Of a stretch of DNA of 12,132 nt, positions 6,579-12,132 are shown piece after piece (position 1 is the first letter of the stretch; every line of letters begins with the position of its first letter). The stretch spans positions 1-12,132 of the forward strand of contig JAUUYO010000090.1 in assembly GCA_030590405.1 (NCBI GenBank). The letters run 5' to 3'. Below the pieces are notes generated by a model, which saw nothing but the letters and a program-made list of their open reading frames with translations, did not search any database and had not been told where the DNA came from. Made by a program: the position numbers and the translations under genes. The stretch comes from Kangiellaceae bacterium. GTDB taxonomy: Bacteria > Pseudomonadota > Gammaproteobacteria > Enterobacterales > Kangiellaceae.

Positions 6579-7378
6579 TGGTCACGACTATCCAGATATT
6601 CTGCAGTTTCATCCGAATCCGGAAACATTTGCTCCAGTTTTATCGCATAACTTGCCTGGGCATCTTTATCCTTTTGATAATGGGCGACTCGCAATGCCAA
6701 CCAAAGCGAGTTAGCCGAAGGTCTTGATACTTTTTCATAGCGTTTGATATATGAAAAAGCTCTTTGATATCTTTTTTTGTCAAATTCGACTTCGGCCATT
6801 TCGATCAATGCCACTGGCAATTTATTGTTTCGGTTAAGCGCTTTTCGAAAGTAGCTGGCAGCTCTATCTTGATCACCACCTTGTTTGGCGCAAACACCGG
6901 CATTCATAAAAGCAGAGGCTATATCTGGATAAATCGGTTGCTCAATCGCTTTGTTGAAATACTTGTCCGCTTTTTTATACTGCTTTTGACCGCATAAAAA
7001 AGAGCCATATCCATTTAAAAAATCAGGGTTGTTGGATTCAATTTTAAGCGCTTTTTTATAGGACTTTTCAGCTCGTTTAAATTCCTTAACTTGCTCATAG
7101 TAATAAGCAATACCAAAATGAACATTACCCGAATCAGCGCCCAGTTCTAATGCTTTATCGAGATGACGTTTGGCATTTTGCAAACTACCGACTTGCAAAT
7201 ATTGCAAACCCGCGCTCAATCGTACCTGGGCTGCTTTTTGTCTATCAAAGTCTTCCGCACTTGCGGCTGATCCTTGTGAGCCAATCGATCGGATCGAACT
7301 ATCAGAGGTTGTTTGACAAGCAGTAACAAAGCCTAGTGTAATGACTAATAAACTTATTCTGAGTAATTGTTTGCCCAT
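6569..7378 (-). CDS. pilW: Type IV pilus biogenesis lipoprotein PilW (PilF-like, TPR)
   Basis: PilW/PilF is an outer-membrane lipoprotein that helps the PilQ secretin multimerise. The 269-residue protein has a lipoprotein signal ending in the lipobox VTAC (lipidated C21), then about six TPR units from about residue 50 to 250, for example KSYKKALKIESNNPDFLNGYGSF split over two repeats. C129 (GSFLCGQ) and C163 (NAGVCAKQ) sit where I expect the conserved cysteine pair of PilF. The ATG at 7376-7378 is preceded by AAGGGAG at about 9 nt, a strong ribosome site. The position between rlmN and rodZ is the usual one in Gammaproteobacteria. It overlaps rodZ by 10 bp and has a 184-bp leader gap after rlmN that holds a possible promoter and alternative hairpins. 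Confidence 0.95.
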   Translation of the reverse strand: MGKQLLRISLLVITLGFVTACQTTSDSSIRSIGSQGSAASAEDFDRQKAAQVRLSAGLQYLQVGSLQNAKRHLDKALELGADSGNVHFGIAYYYEQVKEFKRAEKSYKKALKIESNNPDFLNGYGSFLCGQKQYKKADKYFNKAIEQPIYPDIASAFMNAGVCAKQGGDQDRAASYFRKALNRNNKLPVALIEMAEVEFDKKRYQRAFSYIKRYEKVSRPSANSLWLALRVAHYQKDKDAQASYAIKLEQMFPDSDETAEYLDSRDQWM

Positions 7379-7420
7379 AAATTCTGGCTCCCTTATAGGT
7401 TCGCTAAAGAAGTAATTATT

Positions 7421-7483
7421 ATGGTAACTACTCCACTTACCTGAGCAGTTACCATACTGTTTAGTAACCTGCTAAGTAGTTAC
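7421..7483 (-). promoter_or_regulatory. pilW leader with four arms able to form alternative hairpins
   Basis: In plus-strand coordinates, arm A is ATGGTAACTACT (7421-7431 for the pairing part), B is AGTTACCAT (7447-7455), C is GTAAC (7464-7468) and D is AGTAGTTAC (7475-7483). A pairs perfectly with B over 9 bp (7421-7429 with 7447-7455), and equally well with D over 9 bp (7423-7431 with 7475-7483). If A-D forms, B and C can pair inside it, with a one-base bulge; if A-B forms, C can pair with D. The two layouts exclude each other. A 21-codon frame (7455 down to 7393) starts in arm B and ends next to the pilW ribosome site; it has only a weak ribosome site of its own. Alternatively the arms are operator half-sites. 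A regulatory role is not shown. Confidence 0.45.
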
Positions 7484-7511
7484 TTACTTATACTTTGATT
7501 TTTTCCGCTTA

Positions 7512-7520
7512 ATCATACCA
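7512..7520 (-). promoter_or_regulatory. Possible extended -10 promoter for pilW-rodZ-ispG
   Basis: On the minus strand the motif reads TGG-TATGAT: a TGn extension followed by a hexamer one base away from TATAAT (hexamer at 7512-7517). No good -35 sits 16-18 bp upstream, which is tolerated by extended -10 promoters. It would give a leader of roughly 125 nt for pilW. Confidence 0.4.
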
Positions 7521-7537
7521 CAGAGCAGTCCTTAATT

Positions 7538-7565
7538 ATGCCAACTTAATATTAATGCCAACTTA
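7538..7565. repeat. 11-bp direct repeat at the rlmN stop codon
   Basis: ATGCCAACTTA occurs at 7538-7548 and 7555-7565, period 17. The second copy ends on the rlmN stop (TAA on the minus strand, 7563-7565). It resembles the small duplications at the ispG and rodZ stops. Confidence 0.7.
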
Positions 7566-8681
7566 GTCAACGGTCTTTACTGATATTTTACCCTCTTTCC
7601 TTTGCAATCTTTCCTCTCGCCTAGTTCGATCGGCGACCTGGCCGACTAACTGACCGCAGGCCGCATCAATATCTTCGCCACGGGTTCTTCTTGTGACAAC
7701 AACAAAGCCCTTTTTGATCAAAATTTCGCCAAATTTTTCGATATCTTTACGAGTTGAGGTGTCATACCGCGTTTTGGGAAAAGGATTAAACGGAATGAGA
7801 TTGATCTTGCAGGGCATATCTTTCAGTACTCGCGACAATTCGCGGGCGTGAGCGGCGGTATCATTAACCCCCTTTAACATCACATATTCAATCGTGACCT
7901 TTTTACTGGCACTCGAATCATCCAGATAACGTTTGACTGAAGGTAATAATACTTCGATGGGGTATTTTTTATTCACAGGAACCAGTTCATCGCGGAGTTG
8001 ATTGTTGGGCGCATGCAGAGACAAAGCCAACGCTACATCCGCTTGCTGGATAAGCTTGTCCAATCCAGGCACAACGCCCGAAGTACTAATGGTTACTCGA
8101 CGTTTGGATAAACCATAGCCAAAATCATCCAGTAAAATATTGCAGGAATTAACCACCGGCTCAAAATTAAGTAACGGCTCACCCATGCCCATAAATACCA
8201 CATTGCTAATGCGCCGTTTACCGGTAGTCCGTAACGCGCCAATCCGGCGTGCCGCAAGCCACACCTGACCAACAATTTCAGCAGTGGTTAAGTTTCGATT
8301 AAAGCCTTGCTGAGCGGTGGAACAAAAAGAGCAATTTAAGACACAACCAACCTGAGAAGAAATACACAGCGTGCCACGCTCGCCATCGGGAATAAAAACA
8401 GTCTCAATCGCCTGTCCGTCTTTGGTTTTTAGTGCCCATTTGATGGTGCCATCATCAGAGAGTTGTTCCGTGATAATCTCAGGACCTCTGATTTCACTGA
8501 CCAATTTAAGTTTTTCTTTGAGAGACTTGGAAATGTTGGTCATCTGATCGAAATCATCAGCGACAAATTGGTGCAGCCATTTGAAGACTTGAGGGGCACG
8601 AAATGGTTTTTCATCGATCTCTTTGAAAAATTCAACCATTTCATCGCGCGTCAGGTCGAGTAGATTTAATTTATCACTCAT
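7563..8681 (-). CDS. rlmN: Dual-specificity 23S rRNA/tRNA adenine-C2 methyltransferase RlmN (radical SAM)
   Basis: RlmN methylates C2 of A2503 in 23S rRNA and A37 in a subset of tRNAs. The 372-residue protein has the radical-SAM cluster motif CVLNCSFC (C113, C117, C120). The two mechanistic cysteines are C106 (in TLCISSQ) and C342 (in AACGQLVGQV), the latter corresponding to the methyl-carrying Cys355 of E. coli. Other family stretches are FMGMGEPLLN, RRVTISTSGVVPG and LIPFNPFP. I start at ATG 8679-8681 (MSDKLNLLDL) because AAAGG lies about 9 nt before it and the family N-terminus begins there; an in-frame ATG at 8705 adds eight residues but falls in a hairpin. It follows ndk across a repeat-filled 125-bp gap, and is separated from pilW by 184 bp. 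Confidence 0.97.
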   Translation of the reverse strand: MSDKLNLLDLTRDEMVEFFKEIDEKPFRAPQVFKWLHQFVADDFDQMTNISKSLKEKLKLVSEIRGPEIITEQLSDDGTIKWALKTKDGQAIETVFIPDGERGTLCISSQVGCVLNCSFCSTAQQGFNRNLTTAEIVGQVWLAARRIGALRTTGKRRISNVVFMGMGEPLLNFEPVVNSCNILLDDFGYGLSKRRVTISTSGVVPGLDKLIQQADVALALSLHAPNNQLRDELVPVNKKYPIEVLLPSVKRYLDDSSASKKVTIEYVMLKGVNDTAAHARELSRVLKDMPCKINLIPFNPFPKTRYDTSTRKDIEKFGEILIKKGFVVVTRRTRGEDIDAACGQLVGQVADRTRREERLQRKEGKISVKTVD

Positions 8682-8701
8682 TACAGTACCTTTACGGGAA
8701 A

Positions 8702-8718
8702 GCATTCCTTTGGAATGC
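8702..8718. repeat. Perfect short hairpin just upstream of rlmN
   Basis: GCATTCC-TTT-GGAATGC is a 7-bp perfect stem with a 3-nt loop. It lies about 10 nt upstream of the rlmN ribosome site in the ndk-rlmN gap, with no T-run, so it is more likely an mRNA structure or processing site than a terminator. Confidence 0.6.
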
Positions 8719-8739
8719 GAGAGCTAGGTACGAGGAGCT

Positions 8740-8795
8740 GGGAGCGAGTAAAAGTCTGGAATTAACTCAGCTCCCCGCTCCTGGCTCCCCGCTCC
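8740..8795. repeat. GGAGC-rich inverted and tandem repeat between ndk and rlmN
   Basis: GGGAGCGAGT (8740-8749) pairs with ACTC-A-GCTCCC (8765-8775), a 10-bp stem with a single bulged base. The right arm is part of a 14-bp tandem duplication, CAGCTCCCCGCTCC (8768-8781) and TGGCTCCCCGCTCC (8782-8795). A further degenerate copy, GAGCTAGGTACGAG, lies at about 8721-8734. The stretch is far richer in G+C than its surroundings. It may lower read-through from ndk to rlmN. Confidence 0.7.
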
Positions 8796-8806
8796 ATTTT
8801 TCTTTT

Positions 8807-9238
8807 CTATCTAATTCGCTTACAGATTTCATCTTCTGAGAAGAAATAAGCAATTTCACGAGCCGCTGATTCTGGCGCGTCTGAACCGTGAGCCGCATTT
8901 TCATCAATAGAAGCCGCAAAATCAGCGCGTAATGTACCACGAGCCGCTTCAGCAGGATTCGTTGCCCCCATGATTTCACGGTTTGCTTTGATCGCATCTT
9001 CGCCTTCTAAAACTTGAACCATTACCGGACCAGACGTCATAAAAGCCACTAAGTCATTGAAAAAAGGACGCTCGGAGTGTTCTGCGTAAAAGCCTTCTGC
9101 TTTTTCTTTGCTTAATTGCATCATTTTACTAGCAACGATTTGTAGTCCAGCACTTTCAAAACGTGCATAGATTTGTCCGATAACATTTTTAGCCACTGCG
9201 TCAGGTTTTACAATTGAAAAAGTACGTTCGATCGCCAT
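8807..9238 (-). CDS. ndk: Nucleoside diphosphate kinase
   Basis: Ndk moves the gamma-phosphate from ATP to other nucleoside diphosphates through a phosphohistidine, keeping NTP and dNTP pools balanced in the cytoplasm. The 143-residue protein has the normal family length. It begins MAIERTFSIVKPDAV, with K11 in the nucleotide site, and carries the signature NAAHGSD with catalytic H117, followed by SAAREIAYFF. The ATG at 9236-9238 follows CGGAG at about 5-6 nt, a good ribosome site. It is the first gene of the conserved minus-strand run to rlmN, pilW, rodZ and ispG, and has a recognisable -10 sequence about 100 bp upstream. Confidence 0.98.
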   Translation of the reverse strand: MAIERTFSIVKPDAVAKNVIGQIYARFESAGLQIVASKMMQLSKEKAEGFYAEHSERPFFNDLVAFMTSGPVMVQVLEGEDAIKANREIMGATNPAEAARGTLRADFAASIDENAAHGSDAPESAAREIAYFFSEDEICKRIR

Positions 9239-9338
9239 TTTTTACTCCGATGTTTAAATATTAACAATTTGTTATAAATCATTAAGTTAGATTGAATTCT
9301 GTGGCATTAAGCGCGTAAGCCCAATGCTGAGGGCGCGT

Positions 9339-9344
9339 ATTATA
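9339..9344 (-). promoter_or_regulatory. -10 box of the probable ndk promoter
   Basis: On the minus strand the sequence CGTG-TATAAT-ACGCGCCC contains a perfect -10 hexamer followed by a GC-rich stretch at the likely start site, a common look for housekeeping promoters in Gammaproteobacteria. The -35 region (TTCCAT or similar, about 15-17 bp upstream) is weak. The resulting ndk leader would be about 95 nt. The remainder of the 199-bp gap 9239-9437 shows no gene and no clear terminator for the upstream regulator gene. Confidence 0.6.
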
Positions 9345-9437
9345 CACGGCTAGCAGCGGATGGAATAGGATTGTTTAAAAATTAAGCGATTATGAATTAG
9401 AAAAGCAGGATGGGAGAACAGGGATTTTACGGTTCAA

Positions 9438-10370
9438 TCAATCTCGATTAAGACTTAATTCCAATTCCTTAATAAATAGCGCCACTACATTATTCAGCGT
9501 CATTTCATCCGAGGCATAATTTCTAGTAAAAGACTGAGAAACAAGCGCTGTACGCGCATCAACCAGGTTAAGCGTTATTTTCAACCTTTCCTGATTAGAC
9601 CGTATTCGCCCTTCAATGATCCACTGCGCAGCAAATTTCCTTGATAAGTAAGGATATAGATTTTGCCGATTGCCATCAATTGTTCGCGAAGAAAGAAAAC
9701 GAATATTATCGGTGGCCAATAGCTGCTCTTTTAACAAATCTTCAAAGTTACTGGCAATATTCTTCTGCTGCTTATTTTCTGTTTGCATTGGCAGCAACGC
9801 GACCCGAACCGTGCCTGAGTCGAGCATTTGATTAACAATCCAAAGCGTTGAAGTCGATAACAATAACAAAAGAACAATACCACCCATAAGCCACATCCCA
9901 AGAAATTTCCACTGTTTCTTCAGTTTTGGCCGCGTAGCGATATCGTTTTCAGTTGTCGACAGAGGAGTTTGTATCGATTCGGTTTTGGCTACACTTTTTT
10001 GAATTGTTTGCTGGTTAGACGATAGTTGATCCGTGGTTTGTTGGCCAGACACCTCAGCTATCCATCGATACCCTCGCTTGGGAATAGTTTCAATGAGTTT
10101 GATCTGCTCCGTATATTGCCCTAACAGCCCTCTCAGATCGGAAATACAACGGGTCAAAGTATCATCACTGACAACCTGGTTTTTCCATACTTGCTCAAAT
10201 AATTTAGCGCGACTAACCACCTGACCATGATTTTCAAGCAACACTAGCAGCACCCGCATATTCACAGGGCCCAACCGGATCACTTTATCGCCCAACTTTA
10301 TTTGCCCTGATTCAGGACAAACTTCAAAGTTAACCGTATAAAGAATATTATTTTGTGTACTCAAATTCAT
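9438..10370 (-). CDS. CadC-like membrane-tethered winged-helix transcriptional regulator
   Basis: The 310-residue protein has an N-terminal OmpR/CadC-type winged helix (about 14-106) with DDTLTRCISDLRGLLG as the recognition-helix region and the wing IETIPKRGYRWIAEV. A Gln/Ser/Thr-rich linker (about 108-150) and one membrane helix (about 156-179, flanked by KKQWK) follow. The periplasmic domain (about 186-308) resembles FlgO/TolB-N type folds (RVALLPM..., WIIEGRIRSN..., LNLVDARTALV). There is no receiver domain, so the signal is presumably sensed directly across the membrane, as in CadC and ToxR. E. coli CadC is about 512 residues with a different, larger periplasmic part, so the ligand cannot be transferred. 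The ATG at 10368-10370 starts just before the winged-helix strands and has no good ribosome site. It is divergent from the unknown membrane-protein gene at 10520, its most likely target by position. Confidence 0.88.
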   Translation of the reverse strand: MNLSTQNNILYTVNFEVCPESGQIKLGDKVIRLGPVNMRVLLVLLENHGQVVSRAKLFEQVWKNQVVSDDTLTRCISDLRGLLGQYTEQIKLIETIPKRGYRWIAEVSGQQTTDQLSSNQQTIQKSVAKTESIQTPLSTTENDIATRPKLKKQWKFLGMWLMGGIVLLLLLSTSTLWIVNQMLDSGTVRVALLPMQTENKQQKNIASNFEDLLKEQLLATDNIRFLSSRTIDGNRQNLYPYLSRKFAAQWIIEGRIRSNQERLKITLNLVDARTALVSQSFTRNYASDEMTLNNVVALFIKELELSLNRD

Positions 10371-10519
10371 AGAATGAAGTGTAGCATTTAATTTTACTGA
10401 AACTAGCCTATACCGAAGGCTTTCAGGTTTTCAGGACGTTTTACTCAGGTATATTATTCCAATTTTTACAATACTGTAGATTCACACAAAGCAAACCTTC
10501 CCTTTGGAGAAACCAAAAG
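10371..10519. promoter_or_regulatory. Divergent promoter region of the CadC-like regulator and the 451-residue protein
   Basis: Visible structure: an inverted repeat AGCCT-ATACCGA-AGGCT (10405-10421) and three TCAGG motifs (10423-10427, 10431-10435, 10445-10449), the first two within a TTTCAGG/TTTTCAGG direct repeat. These are candidate operator sites for the regulator next door. GGAG at about 10506-10509 is the ribosome site for the rightward gene. No convincing -35/-10 pair was found. Confidence 0.35.
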
Positions 10520-11875
10520 ATGAGAAACCTTAGCCTGACAAAAAAATTGCTTTTAGGAGTACTGGCAGTATTTTTGATTTTTATTTTCATTGTGATTTTT
10601 GTTAATTTTTCAGCTTTCGATGAGGAACTTTCTCCAGAAGTTGCTGAAAGCCTTAAACCCGTAAAAATGCCACCAGTTAACGAGAATGCTTTTTTTGCTA
10701 TTTGGGGTTTGTCAGCATCCAACGATAAAAATGTCATTCACGCGGGAAGCGCGCTAATAACTCGCTATCTTGAAAATAAAGAACAAAGGGATTTAGATGA
10801 AATTACAGCCGACGATTATACTGAAATTTTAGGTGGTAAAGATCTGGATGCTAGCTGGGAAGATAGATATGAACGCTGTACTGCAAGAAGTGAATATGGA
10901 TGTATGGCAAAACTAGCCCATCAGCTTTCTAATGAGCCTATCGATGATCCAAGACTTATTTTAATGTTAAGTCGATATGAGCAGATAACTCAAATGTCCA
11001 ACTTCCAACATATCGGTCATTTGACTTTTGTCTCTCCCCTACCGCCATACGGACTCTTGATGAAACTAAGACGATTGAAAACGGCAAGTGCTCTTAACTC
11101 GGAAAGTTCATCCGAGTTTATCCAACAAATTAACCAGGACCTGAACTTTTGGCGGATGTTATTAAAAAATGGTAATAGCCTGATAGATAAGATGATTGCC
11201 GTAGCAGGTATTTGGAGTGATCTACAGGTGTTGTCGGAGTTATTAAAAAACCATACCGAAATTACCGCAGATGAGTTTCAGCTTGTCAACACGATGTTAA
11301 CTCCCCTGTCTAAACAGGAATTGAATATTAGCGAAGCTTTTGAATTTGAACAAAGAGCTTTTTACAACACCTTGACTTCAATTAAGCCCGCACAGCTGGA
11401 AATGGCCTTTGGCCTAAGCAGCAGCCCCATATTTTGGCTAATGCAAACAAATGCCACCATAAACGATTATCAACAATATTTTATCCATCCGATAAATCGC
11501 TTGAGTGAATTATCTTCTAAGGACTTTTATCAAGCAATCAATGATAAGGCTAACTGCTGTTTTCAAGAACTAAAATCTCTCTCAGACTTTTCACCTAACA
11601 GTTTATATAATCTCGGTGGAAAGCTGCTGCTGCCTGCGACGTTGATTCAAGCCCAAGACTATATCGCCAGAGTCCATGACTTAAATGGTGTGATAAGTTT
11701 AGTGAGGTTACAACTTCTATTAAAAACTGTCCCTGATGAACAGGTTGAAGAGTCTATAAATAGCTCAAACATAACTAACCCTTACACTGGCGAACCGATG
11801 ATTTATGACAGAAAAGACAAATGGCTAGGTTTTGAATGTTTGAATGAAGGCTCTTTTTGCAAGATAAAAATTTAA
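10520..11875 (+). CDS. Single-pass membrane protein of unrecognised family
   Basis: I do not assign a function to this 451-residue protein. It has a short basic N-terminus (MRNLSLTKK), one membrane helix (about 9-29) and a large, mostly alpha-helical domain that should face the periplasm. Cysteines occur in close groups (120 and 128; 346 and 347; 440 and 447), which suits disulfides there. From about 363 the pattern NLGGKLLL...YIARVHDLNGVISLVRLQLLL resembles a group of gammaproteobacterial hypothetical proteins I know only by pattern. Near the C-terminus NPYTGEPMIYDRKDKWLGF recalls the N/D-P-[FY]-x-G-x-P-x-x-Y/W-D tail of some secreted helical proteins. The ATG at 10520 follows GGAG at about 10 nt. 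It is divergent from the CadC-like regulator, which may control it. No enzyme motif was seen. Confidence 0.85.
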   Translation: MRNLSLTKKLLLGVLAVFLIFIFIVIFVNFSAFDEELSPEVAESLKPVKMPPVNENAFFAIWGLSASNDKNVIHAGSALITRYLENKEQRDLDEITADDYTEILGGKDLDASWEDRYERCTARSEYGCMAKLAHQLSNEPIDDPRLILMLSRYEQITQMSNFQHIGHLTFVSPLPPYGLLMKLRRLKTASALNSESSSEFIQQINQDLNFWRMLLKNGNSLIDKMIAVAGIWSDLQVLSELLKNHTEITADEFQLVNTMLTPLSKQELNISEAFEFEQRAFYNTLTSIKPAQLEMAFGLSSSPIFWLMQTNATINDYQQYFIHPINRLSELSSKDFYQAINDKANCCFQELKSLSDFSPNSLYNLGGKLLLPATLIQAQDYIARVHDLNGVISLVRLQLLLKTVPDEQVEESINSSNITNPYTGEPMIYDRKDKWLGFECLNEGSFCKIKI

Positions 11876-11886
11876 GCGGACTAGTT

Positions 11887-11911
11887 GCGCCTTTTTACGA
11901 CAAAGAGGCGC
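11887..11911 (+). terminator. Hairpin downstream of the 451-residue protein gene
   Basis: GCGCCTTTTT-ACGAC-AAAGAGGCGC forms a 10-bp stem (one G-U pair) with a 5-nt loop, starting 11 nt after the stop codon. The T-run is inside the stem and not after it, so this is not a textbook intrinsic terminator; it may act as a weak terminator or protect the 3' end of the mRNA. Confidence 0.4.
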
Positions 11912-12132
11912 GCTACGACCATAATCAACATTATCAATAACTTCCCATCAAAGAATATACAACCGCACGATTAATAGTTGTAAATAGACGGAGTGGCTGA
12001 AGGCGCATTTTTCGGCTCAATTCATCTCGACTAACCTGGAATAATCATAAACAGCTGATCGCAAACCAAGTAATGGCCATTATTATGCGTCAATATCAAA
12101 GCGTTATTGGAATATATTGCACTTACGCTTTA
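11912..12132. other. Right-edge region without a convincing gene
   Basis: About 220 bp of AT-rich sequence. A plus-strand ATG at 12073 opens a frame that stays open for the 20 codons to the edge, but it has no clear ribosome site and the residues are unremarkable. No tRNA, repeat or strong promoter was recognised. Confidence 0.4.

Noticed and set aside
8767..8997. 76-residue minus-strand frame overlapping ndk.
   Set aside because: It is an out-of-frame shadow of ndk, with repeat-derived sequence at its end and no family features.
11995..12015. GGAGTGGCTGAAGG resembles the D-arm of tRNA-Ser/Leu genes.
   Set aside because: No matching acceptor, anticodon or T arms follow at the right distances, so it is a chance match.
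12010..12034. About 80% identity over 25 bp to the 3' end of the CadC-like gene (9428-9452), suggesting a remnant of a second copy.
   Set aside because: The match does not extend either way, and a hit of this quality is expected by chance in a window of this size.
12073..12132. Plus-strand frame starting ATG and open to the right edge (20 codons).
   Set aside because: Too short, with no ribosome site or recognisable residues; it cannot be told from random sequence.

Overview
The window looks like a piece of a marine-type gammaproteobacterial chromosome of moderately low GC. The grounds are a core block in the order ndk - rlmN - pilW - rodZ - ispG, which is typical of Gammaproteobacteria, together with lipoproteins, a type IV pilus lipoprotein and a MipA/OmpV porin-like protein that imply a Gram-negative envelope. 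Assignment below class (perhaps a Kangiella- or Shewanella-like lineage) is inference only. No phage, transposase, CRISPR, rRNA or tRNA gene was found.

Left part (1-4180). A minus-strand lipoprotein with a predicted beta-propeller domain runs off the left edge. After a 328-bp divergent gap comes a plus-strand cluster: a MipA/OmpV-family outer-membrane protein, a small secreted DUF3019 protein with four cysteines, an OmpR/RstA-type response regulator and an RstB-like sensor kinase. The regulator and kinase genes are 2 bp apart. The arrangement reads as an envelope-sensing two-component system carried with its probable outputs, and it is the best candidate here for a poorly described functional system.

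Junction (4181-4386). The kinase and ispG genes converge on a 133-bp palindromic element with 12-bp perfect terminal inverted repeats and 13-bp inner inverted arms. It looks like a MITE or REP-type dispersed repeat and may end transcription from both sides.

Core block (4387-9238, minus strand). Transcription runs ndk -> rlmN -> pilW -> rodZ -> ispG. The genes cover nucleotide homeostasis, rRNA/tRNA methylation, pilus secretin assembly, cell-shape scaffolding and isoprenoid synthesis. hisS, the usual neighbour beyond ispG, is absent, so the element marks a probable rearrangement point. The gaps carry unusual short repeats: a 17-bp microduplication inside the ispG 3' end, a 16-bp tandem array across the rodZ stop, an 11-bp direct repeat at the rlmN stop, and a GGAGC-rich inverted/tandem repeat between ndk and rlmN. 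The pilW leader contains four complementary arms that can pair in two mutually exclusive ways.

Right part (9239-12132). A CadC-like membrane-tethered regulator (minus strand) is divergent from a 451-residue single-pass membrane protein of unrecognised function (plus strand), whose gene is followed by a hairpin. The last 220 bp show no convincing gene.
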